Below the pieces are notes generated by a model that ran no database searches, was not told the origin of the DNA, and saw nothing but the letters and a program-made list of their open reading frames with translations. From Dehalococcoides mccartyi 195 (lineage in GTDB: Bacteria; Chloroflexota; Dehalococcoidia; Dehalococcoidales; Dehalococcoidaceae), in NCBI RefSeq assembly GCF_000011905.1, contig NC_002936.3:620001-684000 (forward strand): a stretch of 64,000 nucleotides of DNA. Reading direction: 5' to 3'. Below, in pieces: positions 60,145 through 64,000 of this stretch. Both the position numbers and the translations under genes were made by a program. Position 1 is the stretch's first letter. Each line of letters opens with the position of its first letter.

Positions 60145-61311
60145 CTATGCTTGGCTCTTGAAGTTGGCAAGCTTGGCAATGCCTTTTTCCAGTTGTTCGT
60201 CAGGTACGGTCAGTGATAACCTTATGTACCCTTCGCCGGATGTGCCATACCCCGTACCTGGTGTAACTACAACACCGGTTTTATCCAGAAGTTCAGTAGC
60301 AAAGCTGGCTGAAGTATAGCCTTCGGGTACAGGTGCCCAGATATATAAACTGGCTTTTGGGGCTGTAACCTCCATACCGATGTTGCGCAGGGCTTCCACC
60401 AGGCGGTCACGGCGGCGCTGATATACGGCGCAGTTCTGGCTAATCACATCTTGGGAGCCGTTCAAAGCCGCTATTGCCATCAGCTGGATAGCCTGAGGAA
60501 TACCTGAGTCAAGGTTGGATTTAAACCGCCGCAGGGCGTCTATCATTTTGGCATTGCCAACGGCCATGCCAATCCTCCAGCCGGTCATATTGTAGCTTTT
60601 GGAAAGAGAATGAAACTCTATCCCTACCTCTTTGGCACCATCAGCTTCAAGAAAACTTACAGGTCTGTAGCCGTCAAAAGCTATTTCAGAGTACGGTCCG
60701 TCATGGCAGACTGCCAGATTGTGTTTAGCGGCAAATTCCGCTGCTTCCTTAAAAAAGTCCAAGCCTGCCACTGCACCGGTGGGATTGTTGGGATAGTTTA
60801 TCCAGAGAATTTTGGCTTTAGAAAGTACATCTTGCGGTATGGCGTTAAAGTCCGGCAGGAAGTTGTTTTCTTTGTTCAGCGGCATATAAAATACCTCTGC
60901 GCCTGCCAGCTGGCTGCTGATGGCATATACCGGATAGGCCGGGTCTGGCACCAGTGCAACATCACCGGGATCAAGAAAGCACCAGGCAGCGTGCCCTATG
61001 CCCTCTTTTGACCCTATAAGAGGCAATACCTCGGTATCAGGGTTTAGTTTTACCCCGAACCGTTTTTCATACCACTCTGCCATAGCCTTACGCAACACCG
61101 GCAATCCTTCGGTTTCGGGATAGCGGTGATTAGCCGGGTCTTCAGCCGCTTTGCAAAGTTCCGCCAGTATATGTTTGGGCGTCGGTAAATCAGGGTCGCC
61201 AATAGCGAAACTGATTACCTCTTCGCCTTTAGCGCGTTTCTCAGCTATCTTTTTGCTTATCTGGACAAAAAGATACGGCGGCAGATTTTCAATCCGTTTA
61301 GACAGTTTCAT
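60145..61311 (-). CDS. dapL: LL-diaminopimelate aminotransferase
   Basis: DapL converts tetrahydrodipicolinate directly to LL-diaminopimelate using glutamate, bypassing the succinyl or acetyl routes of lysine synthesis. The 388-residue fold type I aminotransferase has SFAIGDPDLPTP, INYPNNPTGAVA, and the PLP lysine in SLSKSYNMTGWRIG. It overlaps dapF by 14 bases, and the pairing with dapF supports this substrate over a generic aspartate aminotransferase. Confidence 0.9.
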   Translation of the reverse strand: MKLSKRIENLPPYLFVQISKKIAEKRAKGEEVISFAIGDPDLPTPKHILAELCKAAEDPANHRYPETEGLPVLRKAMAEWYEKRFGVKLNPDTEVLPLIGSKEGIGHAAWCFLDPGDVALVPDPAYPVYAISSQLAGAEVFYMPLNKENNFLPDFNAIPQDVLSKAKILWINYPNNPTGAVAGLDFFKEAAEFAAKHNLAVCHDGPYSEIAFDGYRPVSFLEADGAKEVGIEFHSLSKSYNMTGWRIGMAVGNAKMIDALRRFKSNLDSGIPQAIQLMAIAALNGSQDVISQNCAVYQRRRDRLVEALRNIGMEVTAPKASLYIWAPVPEGYTSASFATELLDKTGVVVTPGTGYGTSGEGYIRLSLTVPDEQLEKGIAKLANFKSQA

Positions 61312-62152
61312 CTTTCAACCATTCTCCCGTGTATATAATTTCAGCTTTTCCGGTCAGATAGACGTCATTATGGCCATCCCACTCAACGCCCAGTGTTCCG
61401 CCCGGTAACTTTATGTAAACAAATTTTCCGACATACCCAAGTATTTGGGCGGCAACCGCCACGGCAGATGCTCCGCTGCCGCAGCCCAGAGTCTCCCCTA
61501 CCCCCCGTTCCCAAACACGTACTTTGATATGTTCACTGTCCAGAATGTTTGCAACCTCAAAGTTAGTGCGTTTGGGAAAGGCTTTATGAGTTTCCACCAG
61601 TGGGCCAACTTCACCTAGGGGGAATTCTTCTACAGATTTGGTGCAAAAGTGTATGGCATGGGGGTTGCCCATGGATACCAGGGAAAGGAGTAATCTGCGG
61701 TTATTGATATTTAACGGAAAGTCAGAAATAAGCTGCCCGTTATAGTATTTGGGGTCCGGTTCGGCGGCAACAGGTATTTGGTGGGCTTCAAACATGGGTT
61801 TACCCATGGTGGTACGTATCCGCCCGTCGGCAAATATCTGGGCATTGCGTATGCCTGCCAGAGTCTCAATGCTTAGTTCATCCCTGTTGCCAATCAGATT
61901 GTTGGCAGCTATGTAATGAATAAGACAACGCAGACCGTTGCCGCAGATTTCGGCCTCAGAGCCGTCCGCGTTAAATATCCGCATACGGAAATCAGCTTTG
62001 GCTGAAGGTAAAATAAGCATCAGCCCGTCAGCCCCGGCACCGAAATGCCGGTGGCACATGTGGAGTGCCAGTTTTGACCAGTCTTTATCCTCACCCTGAG
62101 GGTCTATCAGCACAAAGTCATTACCTACACTTTGTAACTTAGTAAATTTCAT
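61298..62152 (-). CDS. dapF: diaminopimelate epimerase
   Basis: DapF makes meso-diaminopimelate from the LL form. The 284-residue protein has the two catalytic cysteines in EICGNGLRC (Cys70) and LGCGSGASA (near 218). It lies between miaA and dapL, overlapping both by a few bases. If the organism lacks peptidoglycan, as reported for Dehalococcoides, the product is used only for lysine. Confidence 0.95.
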   Translation of the reverse strand: MKFTKLQSVGNDFVLIDPQGEDKDWSKLALHMCHRHFGAGADGLMLILPSAKADFRMRIFNADGSEAEICGNGLRCLIHYIAANNLIGNRDELSIETLAGIRNAQIFADGRIRTTMGKPMFEAHQIPVAAEPDPKYYNGQLISDFPLNINNRRLLLSLVSMGNPHAIHFCTKSVEEFPLGEVGPLVETHKAFPKRTNFEVANILDSEHIKVRVWERGVGETLGCGSGASAVAVAAQILGYVGKFVYIKLPGGTLGVEWDGHNDVYLTGKAEIIYTGEWLKDETV

Positions 62153-63162
62153 TCTTTTCCTCCGTCAGCCAGGAAATTACGGACTAAATTGATAATCCCG
62201 CTATCCATGCTTTCTTCCAGTGTTATCCAGTGTATATCAGGGTCAGCCAGCCGGAAATAAGTATTCTGCTGGCGGATTAGGCGGTGAGTTTCAAACTGCA
62301 TTTGCTCAATTGCCTCACTCAGGCTGATTTCACCCCCTATATATTTGGCTATCTGGCGGTAACCTATGCCGGACATAGACGGTAAAGTAGCCGCATAGCC
62401 CTGTTCCAGCAGATGGCGGACTTCCGCTTCCAGCCCTTGTTCTAACATTTTTCCCACCCGCAAGTCAACGGTGCGGTAAAGTTCTTCACGGGCTAAATGA
62501 ATACCGATTTTAAGTACTCTGTACGGAGGCGGGTTTTTAGTCTGCAGCTTGGAAAATTCAGCACCGGTTTTATTTATAACCTCCAGTGCCCGTACAACCC
62601 GGCGGATATTGCGGGGGTCTATTTTGGCTGCTGCTTGGGGGTCTTGTTTTACAAGTTCTGCAAAAATAGACGCCCCCCCTTCTTTTTCGGCTTTTTCAAA
62701 CATGGCCGCCCGGAAAGTTTCGTCAGGGGCTATCTGGGGAATACTCCAACCTTCAAGGACTGCTTTCAGGTATTGACCGCTTCCCCCAACCAGTATTGGC
62801 AAACGGTTTTGGGTATGCAGCTTATTTATGGCCTGATAAGCCAGTGACTGGTATTCCGCCAGGCTGAAAGGCTGGTCAGGCTGGATAAAACTGTACAGGT
62901 AGTGAGGTATTTCTGACATTTCTGCCGGTGTGGGTTTGGCGGTGGCTATATCCATCTGGGAATATATCTGGCGGCTATCCGCATTGACTATTCCGGCAGG
63001 AATTTCTCTGGCCAGTTTCAGGGCTAAGGCGCTTTTGCCAGAGCCGGTGTTGCCCAGAATGACCAGTAGAGGCGCTAAGGGCGGATTTGGGGCGGTTGCT
63101 TTGGCGGTGCTGTCAGTTCTCTTCATTGGCTCTCTTACAGGGCCTAAAAGGGGTTTAGGCAA
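62149..63162 (-). CDS. miaA: tRNA dimethylallyltransferase
   Basis: MiaA transfers a dimethylallyl group to A37 of tRNAs reading UNN codons. The P-loop [11 protein letters not shown] lies near 37-47, followed by [27 protein letters not shown] and the C-terminal tRNA-contacting segments. The first ~30 residues are extra relative to the family, and Met13 (63126) is a possible start; no strong ribosome site decides it. Confidence 0.93.
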   Translation of the reverse strand: MPKPLLGPVREPMKRTDSTAKATAPNPPLAPLLVILGNTGSGKSALALKLAREIPAGIVNADSRQIYSQMDIATAKPTPAEMSEIPHYLYSFIQPDQPFSLAEYQSLAYQAINKLHTQNRLPILVGGSGQYLKAVLEGWSIPQIAPDETFRAAMFEKAEKEGGASIFAELVKQDPQAAAKIDPRNIRRVVRALEVINKTGAEFSKLQTKNPPPYRVLKIGIHLAREELYRTVDLRVGKMLEQGLEAEVRHLLEQGYAATLPSMSGIGYRQIAKYIGGEISLSEAIEQMQFETHRLIRQQNTYFRLADPDIHWITLEESMDSGIINLVRNFLADGGKE

Positions 63163-63186
63163 ACTATGATTAACTAATATCCCCGT

Positions 63187-63942
63187 TTATTTTCTTACAT
63201 CAGCAGCCTGGCGGCATATGCTGACAAAAGACTCTGCTTTCAGGGAAGCTCCGCCTACCAAAGCTCCGTCTATATCTGACTGGCAAAGAAGTTCGGCAGT
63301 ATTTTTTTCATTTACGCTGCCGCCATATAGAATAGGCGTAATCCGGGATGCGGTATTGCCCCATATATCACCCAATACCTTGCGGATATAACTTATAGTG
63401 TTATTGGCTTCCGCTGCAGTGGCAGCCTTGCCTGTGCCTATGGCCCAGATAGGCTCATAGGCTATTATGATACTGCTTGGGTTAATCCCGGCTAAAGCCT
63501 CTTTCATCTGGGTTTCCAGTATTTGGCGGGTCTGGCCGTTTTCATTCTCTTCCAGTTTTTCGCCCACGCACACTATTGGCATTATACCTGCCTGAAGGGC
63601 GGCTTTTATCTTCCGGTTAACTACTTGTCCGGTCTCGCCGAAATAGGCCCGCCTTTCAGAGTGGCCTATAATCACATATGGGCAGATATCTTGCAGCATC
63701 AGGGGGGAAATTTCTCCGGTGTAAGCCCCTTTTTCTTCGTAGAAAAGGTTTTGAGCACCCAAATGGATACTGCTGCCGTCCAGTATGGTTTTTACCGGGG
63801 CTAAAGATATAAACGGCGGGCAGACTATTTTCTGAATGCCGCTTATTTGGTCAAGTTCATATTTCATGCCTTGCACTAGTGTACAAGCTTCGGAAAGAGT
63901 GGTATTCATTTTCCAGTTCCCGGCAATAATAATCTGTCTCAT
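63187..63942 (-). CDS. tpiA: triosephosphate isomerase
   Basis: The 251-residue TIM-barrel enzyme interconverts dihydroxyacetone phosphate and glyceraldehyde 3-phosphate. Catalytic residues are in AGNWKMN (Lys11), IGHSERR (His) and AYEPIWAIGTG (Glu), with the phosphate loop LYGGSVNEKN. It lies just downstream of another gene reaching the window edge. Confidence 0.97.
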   Translation of the reverse strand: MRQIIIAGNWKMNTTLSEACTLVQGMKYELDQISGIQKIVCPPFISLAPVKTILDGSSIHLGAQNLFYEEKGAYTGEISPLMLQDICPYVIIGHSERRAYFGETGQVVNRKIKAALQAGIMPIVCVGEKLEENENGQTRQILETQMKEALAGINPSSIIIAYEPIWAIGTGKAATAAEANNTISYIRKVLGDIWGNTASRITPILYGGSVNEKNTAELLCQSDIDGALVGGASLKAESFVSICRQAADVRK

Positions 63943-63953
63943 ACGGCTTGCTC

Positions 63954-64000
63954 CTAGGCTCCGAATTTACCGAGTTTAAGGGCATTAGCCATGGCCAGCG
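63954..64000 (-). CDS. C-terminal fragment of an unidentified gene at the window edge
   Basis: The minus-strand frame ends LAMANALKLGKFGA then TAG, 12 bases before the tpiA start. The tail resembles the end of ApgM-type cofactor-independent phosphoglycerate mutases and the tpiA context would suit that, but 15 codons are too few to be confident. Confidence 0.45.
   Translation of the reverse strand, partial: LAMANALKLGKFGA

Overview
The window looks like a chromosomal segment of a Dehalococcoides mccartyi-type obligate organohalide-respiring Chloroflexi. The evidence is a corrinoid salvage and remodelling locus without corrin-ring synthesis genes, an acetyl-CoA synthase/corrinoid protein operon that lacks the CO dehydrogenase subunit, and a 2-oxoacid:ferredoxin oxidoreductase beside an orphan NADH-dehydrogenase-like module. 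From memory, strain 195 carries duplicated B12 salvage genes, so this is probably that strain. That attribution is recognition, not a search result. No phage, insertion sequence, CRISPR array or reductive dehalogenase gene is visible.

The dominant structure is a large tandem duplication. Bases 1-3250 reappear at 31013-34262 with a constant offset of 31012. The window therefore opens in the tail of a first repeat unit, crosses the junction at about 3250/3251, and contains the whole second unit (3251-34262). At the junction the 5' end of aspS is fused in frame to the 3' part of a universal stress protein gene. The intact aspS lies at the far end of unit 2.

Unit 2 holds the following. A cyclase and the pentose-phosphate enzymes rpe, rpiB and tkt come first, then a nitroreductase, a methyltransferase and a frameshifted LOG-family gene. 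Next is a cobalamin locus: two riboswitches in series, btuF, btuC, btuD, cbiZ, cbiB, cobD, then a third riboswitch and cobT, cobS, cobC, cobU. After that come trxA and a sensor kinase/response regulator pair with a frameshifted kinase. A long minus-strand one-carbon operon follows, in transcription order fhs, acsV, cooC, folD, acsD, acsB, acsC and a DUF3786 gene. Corrinoid uptake and remodelling would supply the cofactor for the corrinoid iron-sulfur protein (AcsCD); AcsV reactivates that protein, and Fhs/FolD interconvert folate C1 units.

Beyond the duplication, aspS-tig-clpP form a plus-strand operon. A minus-strand block follows: dprA, topA, a Xer recombinase, a peptidase, efp, a PHP protein, a formyltransferase-like protein and a PfkB kinase. 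Then come two tRNA-Ser genes, a cation/proton antiporter, tRNA-Arg, porCDAB, a NuoE/NuoF/HoxU-like module (the last frameshifted), tRNA-Pro, a flavoprotein disulfide reductase, tRNA-Gly, an FmdB-type zinc ribbon, a CAT-anticodon tRNA, a short-chain dehydrogenase, hflX (apparently starting at ATT), and finally dapL, dapF, miaA, tpiA and the edge of one more gene. Three genes look broken by single-base shifts, two of them inside the second repeat unit, and btuC has an in-frame amber codon just upstream of its start.
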